Shown: positions 20,157-31,618, counted from the first letter of the stretch. The stretch: 64,000 nt of DNA from Doryteuthis pealeii (GCA_023376005.1 CM042145.1:94994834-95058833), one strand, 5' to 3'. Made by a program: numbers and translations. Notes: generated from the sequence alone by a model not told the origin.

Positions 20157-20202
20157 ATATCGCTGATGAGACTTAATAAAGTTGAAACAGTCTGTACGAT
20201 AT
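20157..20202 (+). ncRNA. Hammerhead ribozyme-like motif (family B, unit 2)
   Basis: Identical in sequence to the motif at 19726-19771, 431 bp downstream in the same orientation. Confidence 0.8.
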
Positions 20203-20311
20203 TCTACACGCCGAGTAATTCTTTGCGAAATTCACTTGTCATTATTATCTTCTATAATTATCGAATTAATGCAATATTCGCATTCTAATTGCCTTCAAGC
20301 AAAAATATAAA

Positions 20312-20316
<5 letters not shown>

Positions 20317-20361
<45 letters not shown>
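20317..20361. repeat. (TA)n microsatellite
   Basis: Continues the 3' end of the family B dimer (AAATATTAATATATAT). Confidence 0.95.
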
Positions 20362-20365
<4 letters not shown>

Positions 20366-20444
20366 CCCTTGATTTCAATGGACCAAATTATGAGAAAGTA
20401 GGGAAAACGAATATGATAAGGGAAATGACTGATAAATATGCAAA

Positions 20445-20890
20445 TCTATTAATAATGGAGATTCGCTTCCGGTTTTTGTCTGTAATAAAAATTACGTGAC
20501 TGCTTACATCACATTATCCAACATCGTCATAACATAGAATAAAAATTATTCTACGATTTTTGGCATGTTCAAATTTTGAGTGTATTTATTCAATAAATAC
20601 ACGCAAAATTTGAACATGCAACATTAGACAGTCCTTATTGTTTTTTAAAACAAGTTTTAATAAATACATGACTGGTATTATATATCTATATCAAGTTTGT
20701 TTTATTTTAATACATATTTAAAGTTTACATTTCAAATTGTTTTATTTTTTAATCCTTTAATGAATTTAATGATTTTACTTACTTAGGGTACAAGCTCGCT
20801 GACATTGAATTTTTTACTCCCACCCTCAGGCAATATGTTTCAAAAATCTATTTTTACATCACCCGGAGGGTGTTTTTTATTTTGTACTAG
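20445..20890 (+). mobile_element. Non-autonomous Helitron, subfamily 2
   Basis: Begins TCTATTAATAATGGAGATTC after an A and ends with hairpin CACCCGGAGGGTG, then CTAG at 20887-20890 before T. A copy-specific inverted duplication at 20563-20620 surrounds AAATTTTGAGTGTATTTATT. No ORF. Other copies at 49524-49913 and 58150-58480. Confidence 0.8.
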
Positions 20891-20970
20891 TTTAATGAAT
20901 TTCCATATCGAGCATTCTGTTAATTAGGACCACTTGCATTCATGATAACATTGTTAATATTGCGTCTCAC

Positions 20971-21487
20971 TGTTACATAATTATTAGATACCTAATACTT
21001 ATGTGCAATAACGTAGAAATCAAAATGGCCGTTATAAGCTGCAGCCCATGGCCTTGAAGGATTTGAATGACAAGGCTTGACCTTTCCTGATCCTTCCTTC
21101 CGGTGGATACCGTTAGAACCGGTAGAGAGGACCCTCTCTTCCGGTTTAGATAGTAAGTAAGTAAGTTTCAATCAGTTAGAAGGTAGCAGCGAGCTCGAAG
21201 GGGTAAGTCGCGTTATACGCGCGTCCTCTCATCTGCGCAGATTGTCTGGTTGGGATTTAAAAATAAAGTAAGATCAAAGCAAATCGGAGTCTTGTGTTAT
21301 TACCTCTAAAAACTAACAATGACACAGGGCTTCTGATAAAGAGAAATCCCAATAGAAGACCAGACCCGAAGTCCCCAAGAAAGTCCAGACCTTAGAAGAT
21401 TCCAGACCAAGACAAGATGTTATAAGATTCCAAAGACGGCCAGAAGAATAGAGTAAGTAAAGAAGTAAAGAAGAAGGGTATACAACA
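20971..21487 (+). mobile_element. Solo LTR
   Basis: Starts TGTTACATAATTATTAGAT and ends GTATACAACA (TG...CA, with inverted TGTT/AACA tips). Flanked by the 4-bp target duplication TCAC (20967-20970 and 21488-21491). Contains an AATAAA signal near 21260. A homologous LTR at 43263-43726 has ATAT duplications. 4-bp target sites fit Ty3/gypsy-type integration (inference). No internal gag/pol seen. Confidence 0.8.
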
Positions 21488-21491
21488 TCAC

Positions 21492-22205
21492 TACCTTTTA
21501 AAAACATTATTGCGGTATTCGCAAATCAGGGTAAACATGCACAAATTTCCGTTGTAACATTTTCACAATAAGTCCATCGAGCGATAGCTACTGCTATTCA
21601 GTGGTGCGCAATATAAGATTTATTTGTGTATCCTTAAATTCAGTCGGATACTATATAACTCGGGCAAGGCCGGAAACATACAGCTAGTACTAAATAATTA
21701 AGCAAGCGATATGGCAATTACTCCGATTGAAGACTAGAGATATATGAAAAAGTTTGAGAACTAAAAGATCGTTTCAAAAAGGAAGTATTCCAATTGCAGA
21801 TAATATTTGGAAGAAAGACTTAGAAGATTTGTAAGGTAGACGGATTTTAATTGAGAGATTAGGACAAAGAAACTGGAAATAATTTTACAGAGAAATCAAT
21901 AATAAAAAATAAAAAAAACGGGAAAAAAAGTGACTGAGTACATACAACGGATTTTCGAAGATAATACATTCCACGGAAATAAAGAAAACCTGTTATTAAG
22001 TTATAGAAATAAGAAGTTTATGAAAATGTGTATTGTAAAATCGGTCGGCTAAATGATAAGCCAAATCACTGATCATTTTTAAGAGAGCCATTTCTGCAAA
22101 CTGATAGTTCACTTCCGTTTTGTGGAAGCTGATTCTTTTTGATTTGCCATTGCGATAATTACACAAATCTAAACAAACATATAATGCATTTAGGCAATTA
22201 TTTCC
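21492..22205. other. No recognised gene
   Basis: AT-rich spacer. The ORF at 21996-22217 has no recognisable motif. Confidence 0.5.
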
Positions 22206-22212
22206 TTTGAGA

Positions 22213-22620
22213 TACATTGGTTTGGTTTGGTTTGTTTTGCTTTACGGCATATCAACCTCGGTGGGTCATTTAAGGCCGACAAATTTTAAAATAAATTCAT
22301 TCTTAATGGATACTCAATTTTTTTATAAACACATTTTTCTATTTAAACATAGGTGGGACCCTAACAGGTATTACCACTCCAGATCAGATTGTGTCAATGG
22401 TGATGAAGGGGTACTCCACATTCCCGAAACCTCCAGAACTGTAACCTCACCATCAGATATAGTTTAAAGTCACTCCCAGGACCTGAAAACCCTCAGTCAT
22501 TGCCTTTTCGCACATATATGATAAAAAGAATTGGAGCCTGACATAAGGGCAATATTATTGGGGCAATCATATAAGTGCTAGGGCTTGACATAGCCAGCCG
22601 ATTGATCGGAGGGGGCCTCT
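22213..22620 (-). repeat. R3 composite repeat, reverse copy
   Basis: Starts with (GGTTT)n, TTTACGGCATATCAACC and GGGTCATTTAAGGCCG, then matches 1-480 in reverse to GATCGGAGGGGGCCTCTCCG. Confidence 0.75.
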
Positions 22621-22643
22621 CCGACCAGAGATATGTTAGAGCA

Positions 22644-22735
22644 ACATGTATGCTAACAGTTATCGTCGTAGAAAATGGACACGAGAGGCGAATTCAAATC
22701 CTGGACGAGGCTGTTCTTCATTCCATCTCTCGCTA
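22644..22735 (+). repeat. SINE family II, head only
   Basis: Box A-like TGCTAACAGTTATCGTCG and box B-like GAATTCAAATCCTGGACG. Truncated before the body. Confidence 0.6.
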
Positions 22736-22778
22736 ATTCCGCAGAAAAGAAACATAGAGCCATTTCTTCTCCGCATAG

Positions 22779-22783
<5 letters not shown>

Positions 22784-22841
<58 letters not shown>
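22784..22841. repeat. (CA)n(TA)n microsatellite
   Basis: Lies at the 3' end of the next SINE. Confidence 0.95.
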
Positions 22842-22845
<4 letters not shown>

Positions 22846-23070
22846 AATCCCTCCGCATGAGCAGGATGTGACACAAGGTCGATTTCTTAAGCGGAGTTTA
22901 GCAGGTTTGCTTTCAGAGTTTTCCTTCTCATAGACTGGTTGCCTAACCAAAGTTAAAGAGGCGAGTTTCTTTTTATTATTTACCCATAACTGGAGGAAAA
23001 TAGTTGGATTTATATCTTTTCAAAGGATATTAGCGCTATGTCAAAGGCAAACAGCCTCGTCTAGTCGTGT
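22842..23070 (-). repeat. SINE family II
   Basis: CCTCCGCATGAGCAGGATG, TTAAGCGGAGTTTAGCAGG, CCCATAACTGGAGG and TATTAGCGCTATG in reverse order. Head missing. Confidence 0.7.
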
Positions 23071-23249
23071 CAATTTATTTCAACGGTCACTAATACACTA
23101 CGCGCATCCCCATAGTTTTAACTAAATAGTTGAGCAGACCAATTTCTTCGGCACTTTAACGACAACCAGTCTAGAAGAAGAAAAACTCTAAATTTAAAAC
23201 AGGTTACATTAAAATGATTTAAATAAATTAAAGTACCAGATACTTTACT

Positions 23250-23480
23250 AGTGCGGTGCTCATAGCGTAACGGTTATCATCGTAGGACATACAGTCGGTA
23301 ACCTGTACGAGGATGTTTGCGTTTCACATCGATAATGTCCTTCAGAGTTTTCCATCCCCCAGAAAGATTGTTGTACCAAGACTGAAGAACCTGATCTGTC
23401 CTATTATTTAACCACAGGTATGTATCTACCCAAACTCTCTACCAAGAAAAGAATGCGATACATGATCATTTTTGTAAGTG
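23250..23480 (+). repeat. SINE family II, diverged
   Basis: GTGCTCATAGCGTAACGGTTATCATCG (tRNA-like head), then AGAAAGATTGTTGTACC and CCTATTATTTAACCACAGG body pieces. Diverged. Confidence 0.45.
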
Positions 23481-23565
23481 TAACACACCCGCTTTAAATT
23501 CACTGTTTTCCTTATTCAAGACTGCTTGTCTAACCAAAGCGAAAGTGTTGGATTATTTTTGTATA

Positions 23566-23860
23566 TATATATTTACCAACTCCCCACACGAGCAGGATAC
23601 GACACAAGGTCAATTTCTTAAGCGGAGTTCAACAGGTTTGAATTCAGAGTTTTCCTTCTCCTAGACTGGTTACCTAGCCATGGTTAAAGAACCCAGTCTG
23701 CCCTGCTATTTACCCATAGCTGGAGGGAGAGTAGGATTCCTACCTTTCCCAAGGGTATTAGCTCTAAGTGAAATCCAATTACCACGTCCAGGATTTGAAC
23801 TCGGGGCGACGAGTCCATTTCCTATGAGTTTAACCATTACACCACGTGCTTCCTACTTAT
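23566..23860 (-). repeat. SINE family II, near full length
   Basis: Begins after a short TA run. Contains CCCACACGAGCAGGATACG, GAATTCAGAGTTTTCC, CCCATAGCTGGAGGGAGAG, box B CCAGGATTTGAACTCGG and box A around ACCATTACACCACGTGC. Confidence 0.8.
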
Positions 23861-23999
23861 TATTTTTGTATATAAGGCGTGCTGAAATCCACCACTTGAA
23901 GTTATAGACTCGGTACGGTCGCATAGATTAAACCACAGCCAATCAACAGCTCGAATAGGCGGTTAGATAACTGTTTAATCGATGATATGGACAGCCGTT

Positions 24000-24268
24000 C
24001 ATTTGCACGTTATTCGACATTGACGAACGGACCTGCAACGAGGGACTTTGCTGAACGCAAGGATTTTACCCTACACCAAAGAACAACCAAAGGAGCCTAC
24101 CCAACACTAAGACACACCAAGGAGCAATCCAATGATCATAATACTGAGGGATACCAAGGAGCAACCAAAGGTTTCTTCATTAAGGATTGCGCTCTGCTTA
24201 ACACAAGGGATTTTTGCTGGGGAGTGTTGTGGCTTGAAGGCAAAGGATGGCCGCAAAAATTGTAACAC
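24000..24268 (+). repeat. Repeat R4 with ~40-bp internal tandem units
   Basis: AACAACCAAAGGAGCCTACC / AAGGAGCAATCC / GGAGCAACCAAAGG units precede a conserved 3' block (CTGCTTAACACAAGGGAT, TGAAGGC, GGCCGCAAAAATTGTAAC). Homologous to 58770-59075. Confidence 0.65.
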
Positions 24269-24279
24269 TGGGTCTGTCC

Positions 24280-24725
24280 TACTATTTAACCATAAATGTG
24301 GATTACCCAATTCCTCCGTCAAGGACAGGATGAGAAACACCGTCATTTTCAAAGGGAATACACCTGGTTTGAATTCAGAATTTCGTTCTCCTAACCCAGT
24401 TGTCATTACGAGACTGAAGATTCTGGTCTATCCTACTATTCACCTATAGGTAAGGGGAGAAGAAATGGATTCATGCCTTTTTTCAAGGGCATTAGCGTGA
24501 AATGAAACGCAGAACAGCCTCGTTGAGTATTTGAGTTCGACTCGTCGGGTGCATTTACTATGCATTAATTAGGTTGTATTCATTCAACTTATTTCACCAA
24601 AGGTAGGACAGGATGTGGCACAAGGTTATATTTAGGCAGTATACACCTGGTTTATATTTCAGAGATTTGAATTCGTCCAGAATTTGAATTCGTTGTGTCG
24701 AATTTCTATGACGATAATCCTTACT
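24280..24725 (-). repeat. SINE family II copies (two, diverged)
   Basis: A 3'-to-5' copy at 24290-24560 and a shorter fragment at 24600-24720 with GGATGTGGCACAAGG and AGAATTTGAATTCG. Confidence 0.55.
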
Positions 24726-25069
24726 GTTACGTATATCCAGGCTTCCCGGGTGGCAGAAAAGGAACATGAGAGTTCTAGTCTAAACAGGGGATTATTCTTT
24801 ATTCTTGTTTAGGCACATTGTTATTCGCTGGCACATGTTGGTTAGTTTCTTCATATCAACCTTCGTAGGTTATCAAAGATAGTCTTGTCTAAGAACAGTA
24901 CTGTTACTATTTACTCATACCCGGTATATGAGAGGGTTCATACTTTCCCCAAGGGCATTAGTCCGAAAGTGAACGTTGCAACATTGAGATTCGAGTTTGT
25001 TTACTACGATGTCACTGTTCATCGCTTTAGCTACGACATCATGGTCGAAATCCCTTGCAGGCTGGCTGG

Positions 25070-25165
25070 CTGGTTGGTTGAATTTTACGGCATGTCAGCT
25101 CTTGTTGGGTTATTTTATGCCGAACGCGTTTTTTGTTTAATACACACTTGTTGGTTATTCAATTT
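25070..25165 (-). repeat. R3-type hairpin module
   Basis: (GGCT/GGTT)n, TTTTACGGCATGTCAGC, GGGTTATTTTATGCCGAA. Confidence 0.6.
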
Positions 25166-25187
25166 TCTGTAGTGACATATTTTAAAA

Positions 25188-25805
25188 TCTTATTATAATG
25201 GAGATTGTGTGTTTTTATGTCTGTAACCGAAACTATATTACTACTCAAGTCACAATTCCCTTCGTTATTTACATCACATTCTCCATGATTTTATTTATAT
25301 TTAAACCTCAATTATTAATAAAATTGCTTCACCTTTTTATTAGTGTTGTCCATGTCTACATAAAAATAACATGCAATTGTATTTATATATACAACAAAAT
25401 AGCGGTTTATAGTGTGAATGGGAAGGCTAATTTGCATATTGATATTAAAAATGTGATTTTATTAAATATGTGCTTAGTATTATTGATTTCTAATTGTTTG
25501 GTTTTATTTTAATGAATATAAGCAAAAATCTCTTCAATGAATCTTAAATGAAATCCATTAACAAGAAAAAATAACTGTCATTTTATTCTTTATTTCCTAA
25601 TTTAACTAAATAGTTAAATAAGTAAATTTCAACAATGAAAGACGGGAGTGATGGAAGAGTAAGTTTCATTTCTATTTTTCTATTATACCCCCACACTGTT
25701 ACATATCTTTTTATCTGCCTTCTTATTAGACTTTCTAATTTAATACGATATTTCATTACATTAAAACTTAAATACTTGCACCCGGAGGGTGCATATATTT
25801 GCTAG
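25188..25805 (+). mobile_element. Non-autonomous Helitron, subfamily 1 (complete)
   Basis: TCTTATTATAATGGAGATTG at 25188 after A; 3' hairpin GCACCCGGAGGGTGC at 25778-25792, then CTAG 25802-25805 before T. 618 bp. The 104-codon ORF inside is AT-biased and not helicase-like. Confidence 0.85.
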
Positions 25806-26109
25806 TAAATATAATCCACATTGAAAAGTTAATAAATAATATAGATGTATCATTATATATTAAAAAACCTCGATTGTTTTGATATAGATGACATAAAGTG
25901 GGACACACACATATTAGGGTAGGTCAATTTTTCACTTTTTTAAAATATCAAATTGTCAATCTATGCGAAAGTTGTGTGTTAGAATACTGAACACTGATAC
26001 CAGAAATCTACATCTCTTACTTGCACCATTGTTTGAGGAAATAGCATCAAAGATCATCTACTAAAATGCACTAAAAGTTCTAGTTTTCGCAAAATTTAGC
26101 CTTTAGAAA

Positions 26110-26245
26110 ACTAGGATTAGACCGGGAGGGGTTGACAATCAAAGGATACTCCACACTCCCTAGATCTCCAAAATGGGAACCTCACCACATTTAACATCAT
26201 ACCCAGGAGCCTCCCTTCTCTGGCACAGGAGTAACAATCCGACTG
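26110..26245 (-). repeat. R3 fragment
   Basis: GGGTTGACAATCAAAGGATACTCC, CTCCAAAATGGGAACCTCACC and CCCAGGAGCC match the 22390-22490 part of R3. Confidence 0.55.
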
Positions 26246-26769
26246 TGTTGCTATTAAGGGCAACCGGAATTAGGAAGACAAGTTTTAAAAAATTATTAAA
26301 AATGGCGATTAATTTTTGTTGTTGAATTTTAAATTATCAATTTTAAATGTTTAAATTGTTAATTATTGAGCTTTTTTCTTGACAGTTTCAGTGCTGGGAT
26401 AACAGGAATATTAAGATGGTATTTTCATGAATGTTGATGGTTCGCTTTGTTTCATTTGTCGAAATTTGTGACGTTTGACAATCCCTAAAGCTAAAATCTA
26501 AATTTTTAATTATTAATTTTCGAATTGTATCAATTGTTCAATTGTTTCTCAATCATAAAACTCTTAATAATGTTTAGAAAATTGCCTCTTCTAATCAAGA
26601 GAACCACTCGTTCCTTTAAATGTATATTACAGTTGTCTGGTTGGTTGGTTGGTTGGTTTAACGACACGTCAAAGTTGTTGGGTTATTTCAAGTTCTTGAT
26701 ATTTCATATCATAAATACAATGTAATCGCAAAATTAATGAAATATCACCAAGAAAAGAAAATTCTGTAT

Positions 26770-27085
26770 TAGTTGGATTATTCGTACTATTGCCCTCATC
26801 TTTATTGTTATGTGTACAACGTTTCGGCCGATGTGCGCTCCGGCCTTCTTCAGGTATTTCTCGTCGGACTCGGACTCGGGAACCTTCTTGTATATCGGGA
26901 GCCATCGCGGAACTCTAAACCTAACGCTTTATTCAATCCACGGGGGTATACTATTCTCATTCCGCTTACCATGACTGAGTACATGTGTTAAGCTGTGTTA
27001 TTTATTATTCTATGTTACTATCGCCCTTGACAAGGATTGAACCTGCAGCCTATATCCACTACGCCATGTGTCCAATTGGTCTCAT
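26770..27085 (-). mobile_element. tRNA-headed SINE carrying a hammerhead (family D)
   Basis: Reverse strand order: tRNA-like head (box A TGGCGTAGTGGATATAGG at about 27064-27047; box B GGTTCAATCC at 27042-27033), a body with TACCCCCGTGGATTGAA and repeated GGTTCCCGAGTCCGA, the hammerhead at 26813-26858, and a 3' end ACAATAAAGATGAGGGC. Homologous to 42670-43060. Confidence 0.7.
26813..26858 (-). ncRNA. Hammerhead-like motif (family D)
   Basis: Helix I UAC/GUA. CUGAAGA core, one extra A, helix II GGCCG/CGGCC, GAAA, and ACGU as helix III with no loop, so it could pair only between two molecules. H17 = U. Confidence 0.55.
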
Positions 27086-27170
27086 AGCCTAGTGGACATA
27101 GGCGTTGATTTAAGACAGTTCTTAGTGACAGTTATCTCTAGGCTGCAGGTTCAATAGCACAATCGTCCGA
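27086..27170 (+). repeat. Second tRNA-like head, head-to-head with the family D SINE
   Basis: CATAGCCTAGTGGACATAGG (box A) and CTGCAGGTTCAATAG (box B at about 27144-27154) in forward orientation, opposed to the reverse head at 27033-27064. Confidence 0.55.
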
Positions 27171-27354
27171 ATAGTTCAAATAATACAAATTATCAAGCCT
27201 TATCTCAAAAATTCAGAAGGAAAGAAATATATTTCACCTGATGTCTTCAGTTATGGATTAAATAAAGAGTTTAGTTTTCCGCATACATATTTCTTTGCTG
27301 TCCACATCTGCTAGTTTCTGTCTTATCATTTTTATGTAGTTTTAACATGTATTG

Positions 27355-27510
27355 AAGGGCGTGGTATAATAGTTACAATCGTAGGAAATGGACCCGAGTT
27401 CAAATCCTGGATAAATCTACAGTTCACATAGCGCTAATAACCTTGGGAAATATATGAATCCAACTACTCTCCTTTCGGCTATGGGTAAATAGTAGGGCAG
27501 AACGGTCTTT
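27355..27510 (+). repeat. SINE family II, 5' half
   Basis: GGCGTGGTATAATAGTTAC (box A), CCGAGTTCAAATCCTGG (box B), TAGCGCTAATAACC, GGCTATGGGTAAATAGTAGG. Confidence 0.75.
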
Positions 27511-27559
27511 TTATCATTCTATCTCTCTTTCTCTTTCTCCCTCTGAGGAAAAGGAAGAA

Positions 27560-27563
<4 letters not shown>

Positions 27564-27635
<72 letters not shown>
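27564..27635. repeat. (GA)n microsatellite
   Basis: Pure GA followed by purine-rich sequence to about 27780. Confidence 0.95.
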
Positions 27636-27639
27636 AAGC

Positions 27640-28400
27640 TAGCAAGAGAGAGAAGAAATGCTATAAAGAAAGAGAGGAAGAAAAAAAGAATGGAAGGAAT
27701 AGAGAAACAAAGAAACAAAGAAAGTGGAAATAAATGTTAGAAAGACAGAAAGACGAAAGAAAAAAAGGAAAGAAAGAGGGAAAAAAGAGTGTATGTGTGC
27801 GGGATTTCATAAAATAGAATATTTGATTAAAGCGAAAAAATAAAGCAACTGAGTCAAGAGGAAGGGGAAATAGCTGCGCAAAGGCAATGTAGAGAGAGAA
27901 AACAAAGAACGCGAATATTACAGATGCATCCCAGCGAGGCTAGTGAGTATTTGTCTAATGGGAAAGCAGCAAAACGTTGATGTTTATAAAATATGAACTG
28001 GGTATGAATAATTGATTTATGGCCATGACAGGAGTGAATGCGGGGCTACAATTCGCGCCAAGACGAGTAGACGTGCGAACAAACAGGGAGACGTAGAACA
28101 TTAAAAAAAAAAAAAAAAAAAAAACAGGGAATAAAAAGTGAAAAAAAAGGGCGTTAGATGCATTGGACATAGTTTGCATTATATTATGCGAAAGGGAAAT
28201 GTTGAATTTAAAATATATACAGGTAAAGCCCCGGATAGTATCACTTCACCATGTTCCATTGCAGAAAATATCGCAGATCCTCCCCCACCCCTATCTGCCG
28301 GGATGAGAAAGGTGTCAATGGTGACAAGTCGGTGGCGAAGATTGTACACCATTAGTTTAAAATGTAAATCAACAGGAAAAACTGAACTATGTATTTAATA
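27640..28400. other. No recognised gene
   Basis: Purine-rich sequence, a 20-bp poly-A at 28103-28125, and an 86-codon ORF (28138-28398) without a recognisable motif. Confidence 0.5.
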
Positions 28401-28444
28401 ACAACACCCCATATATATAAAATATATATAAAACAAAAATAAAA

Positions 28445-28445
<1 letters not shown>

Positions 28446-28528
<83 letters not shown>

Positions 28529-28545
28529 ATATAACAAATATATAT

Positions 28546-28584
<39 letters not shown>
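28446..28584. repeat. (TA)n microsatellite, ~135 bp
   Basis: TA run with several phase slips. Confidence 0.95.
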
Positions 28585-28588
<4 letters not shown>

Positions 28589-28599
28589 AAAAATCAAAA

Positions 28600-28860
28600 T
28601 GTAAAATAACCACTCTGATGAAGGTCGTCAAAATCTCTCTGTGTACGGAACATTTTATACATTTTCCTATTATTATTATCATCATCATTTCAACTCCATC
28701 TGCTTATTTTAATAATAATAATAATAACGTAAATCCGTATACATTTTGATAAACAGACCGAAACACATGTATAAGTGATATCAATTAAAAGTGATATCGA
28801 TAAATTTCATTTTTATCCATCTACATTTCTTTTCTTTACTCATTTTTTCCTCATATATAT
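28600..28860. mobile_element. Diverged family K fold-back
   Basis: Shares GATAAACAGACCGAAACACATG, TTATCCATCTACATTTC and the GTGTACGGAAC block with 19128-19455. The inverted arms are eroded. Confidence 0.5.
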
Positions 28861-29161
28861 ATATATATACACGATTTTCCCCTCTTTAATTAGTTAACCA
28901 TTAATTCCCGATTCCATCTCATGAAGAAAATCATGTCAAACAGACCTGATAACGTAATCATTATCCATTTGAAAATCATATTTAAAGAGACAAAAGTGCC
29001 GAAATAAATTTATTTCTGAAGAACTGAGGTATTCATATATTTATTCATTTATTCATAATACACCGTATACATAAAAATATATACGAAAAATCTTTAATAT
29101 ACCCTCGAGTTCTCAATTTTGGTTGAATCCTATCACGGAAACACTTGATACCATTCACCAA

Positions 29162-29162
<1 letters not shown>

Positions 29163-29235
<73 letters not shown>
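29163..29235. repeat. (TA)n microsatellite
   Basis: Pure TA run that precedes a DNA-element-like repeat. Confidence 0.95.
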
Positions 29236-29236
<1 letters not shown>

Positions 29237-29645
29237 GTAATGGTAACTTTATTTACGAGTGCCTCAACTTACGAGTTTTTTTTAGTTACTAGTAATCACT
29301 CGGTCGATTTTTTGCTATATATTAAGAGGTAAAAATTGATATATGAGCAAGCTTCAGATACGCTTTTGTCAATAAATCTACTAAATACATTTTACTTTCC
29401 ACATTTATTGTACCAAAGGAAAATATATTTTAAAAAGATAAACATTATATGTTGCAAAACATAATTCTTTAAATTCTATTTTATTTATATTTTTATACAA
29501 TACAGTGGTATTATTCTTATTTAAACAAAAACTTAACAACAAAATTAAGTGTTTTTTTTGGGGGGTGGGTGGAACGATTAATGTCATTTAAGTGCATTTA
29601 AATGGGGAAAATTGATTTGAAATGCTAGGAAATTTGTAAATTATT
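29236..29645 (+). mobile_element. MITE with TTACGAGT subterminal repeats (pogo/Tigger-like?)
   Basis: CTTTATTTACGAGTGCC, CAACTTACGAGTTTTT and AGTTACTAG repeat TTACGAGT-like motifs. The body (GAGGTAAAAATTG, CTTCAGATACGCT, ATTGTACCAAAGGAAAA, ATGTTGCAAAACATAATTC) matches 51930-53145. Superfamily is inference from the motif style. No transposase. Confidence 0.5.
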
Positions 29646-30079
29646 TGTGATCTCCAATAATTATTTTAGAAGTTTGAAATTTATGATTTGGATTTGGAGT
29701 TTAGATTCAGAAAGAAAGAAAAAAGAGAAAAACTTTTGCAGAGAAATATTTTTTTTGAATGTAAACAATCCGAATGTCAACGGATTGGTATAAATGAAAT
29801 ATATCAAATAATGCAAATATCTGAGGATGGAATGGCTGTATATACCTCACTGATAACCAGCTGATATTTTGGTTAAATGCTGACGTGCCCCAAACCGATT
29901 AGAGTAAATTTTTTTGAAATAAGTAAAATTCTTAGGATATTATAAAAATGGAGCTTTGGAAGAAGGAGATAGATGAGAGACGAGGAAGACGGATGACACA
30001 GTTTAGTGGATAGGAGAACGCATGACAACCCGGTGAAGAGTTGATAGCCAAGAATTCGTCCTTTTTTACTTCTGTCTCA

Positions 30080-30110
<31 letters not shown>

Positions 30111-30945
30111 ATATTGACAAGTTGGGAGCGTAAACAACACATTAGACGTTATCCCTCACTCACTCACCCACTGTTTCTCTTTCTCTTTCTCTCTCTTTCT
30201 TTCTCTCTCTCTCTGTATTATGACAGTCACTACTTGACGATTCGCCTCGGTGAAATAAAGTTGTTGTTAAACAAGCAAACGAAATGATTGACGTTCGATT
30301 CTTTCTACGTTGGTTATCACGGTAAACGAACAAACCCTTTAAACTATAATGCCTCACTTTTAAAAGAGTGGTCGTAACACAAAAAATTGAGTTACGAGTG
30401 GAACAAATTAAATTCATACGTAAAGGTCTTACAATATATATAAAAAAACATTTTCTAAAAACATAATCCATTTTGCGGACCTTACCCTGTCTGCGGTGCT
30501 TAGAGTACACTGGCTGTATCCTATGCATAAACTTCATCTTATGGTATCTGACCCGGAGTGGTAGTATCTTTTAGGTTCCCTTTTACGGTTCTAACAGATC
30601 TGTTTAATATTCATATTTTAAAAGAGATACTTGATACTATATGACTGTAAATTATTTACATTAAGAATAGTTAATTAAAGCTATAATTATTTACTAAGGA
30701 CCATTATTATTAGCTACTTGAAACCGTATGACAGTGCGTGAACAAATGATTACTAGATGGAAATATTTACTTGAAACCAAATAATTGCGTATAAATTATT
30801 AGAATCAGATAAGGACACTTGAAGCCATGCAACTGGATGTTATTCATTTGTCTTACATTGGAAAGTTTGTGGTATAACTGTGTTCAAAACAACTCTTAAA
30901 AAAACTACACAAGAAAATTGCATATCAATGTACTATGGATGCGAT
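29646..30945. other. No recognised gene
   Basis: Holds (CTTT)n at 30084-30112, a CT/TTTC tract at 30177-30215 and an R3 scrap (CTGACCCGGAGTGGTAGTA) at 30548-30566. The 125-codon reverse ORF at 30160-30537 ends in a translated (GA)n tract and shows no domain. Confidence 0.5.
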
Positions 30946-30949
30946 TCCC

Positions 30950-31157
30950 TAACCCCTCGTAACAAAACTAACTGCAGAGGGAGATTGTTTTCGTCGAGGT
31001 GGAGCGCAAAGCCTATTGCCAGCTCCCCAACTCTGCCGCACTCACAGATCAGATTACTGTGCTACTCTGCGCTGAGTTAGCATTGATCGGTATCGAACCC
31101 GGAACCTAGTGATTTCTAGACGTGTGCTTTATCGTCTGGGCTAATCCGGCCCCTTTC
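30950..31157 (-). repeat. tRNA-derived SINE, family I
   Basis: Reverse of the body (GTTTTCGTCG, GGTGGAGCGC) up to box B CGGTATCGAACCCGG at 31089-31103 and box A CGTCTGGGCTAATCC at 31131-31145. Confidence 0.75.
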
Positions 31158-31535
31158 ATATATTCGTATATTGAGTCGTAATAATGGATTGCGGCACTCT
31201 CTATTAAACAACCAAGGAAATTAACAAAGACCGGTCTTTGTTTTTATGAGAGAAAGAATATACTTTTGAAAAGTGGACATTATTAAGAGGGGGGGGGAAT
31301 AATGACAGCTAAATAAATGAAAATTCCGAGGAAGGAAAATCGTAAAAAATGGTTGTTTATTGACAAAGAAAACGGATAGTAGATAAATGGCTTGTCGCAT
31401 AAAGGCGGGAAAACAGATAAAATACGAAGTGACGTGCCGTTAAATAAATAAAGCAAACAAAATGGTGCTCTCCTTCCTAAATGAGTCCTAACATACACAA
31501 ATTATCCATGTGTCTCTCATTGCAGTTTTGTGTCT

Positions 31536-31551
31536 CTAACACAAACACACA

Positions 31552-31618
<67 letters not shown>

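Larger units (their letters stand above)
19577..20310 (+). mobile_element. Tandem dimer of tRNA-headed hammerhead element (family B)
   Basis: GCTGTATCGTGGCTGAAACA at 19639 and 20071 marks near-identical units 431 bp apart by ribozyme position. Each has a tRNA-like head with box B-like GGTTTCGATTTC (19691, 20122) followed after about 23 nt by a hammerhead. The outer left end (19590-19620) is an inverted scrap of the unit's own 3' end, joined through a 21-bp perfect hairpin at 19617-19663. Confidence 0.75.

Noticed and set aside
24000..24265. 92-codon ORF as a host exon
   Set aside because: Its homologue at 58770-59078 does not keep the frame, and both contain internal tandem units; treated as repeat R4.
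25198..25512. 104-codon ORF inside a Helitron as a coding gene
   Set aside because: The corresponding region of the sister copies at 60405 and 11672 has shorter, interrupted frames, and the peptide has no Rep or helicase motif.
28605..28645. Hammerhead candidate at CTCTGATGAAGGTCGTCAAAATC
   Set aside because: The core half is present but GAAA is AAAA, no helix II pairing exists, and the homologous site at 19240 lacks the core.
29000..29035. CCGAAATAAATTTATTTCTGAAGAAC as a circularly permuted hammerhead
   Set aside because: The order GAAA, palindrome, CUGAAGA is suggestive, but there is no matching helix II. Too little to call.
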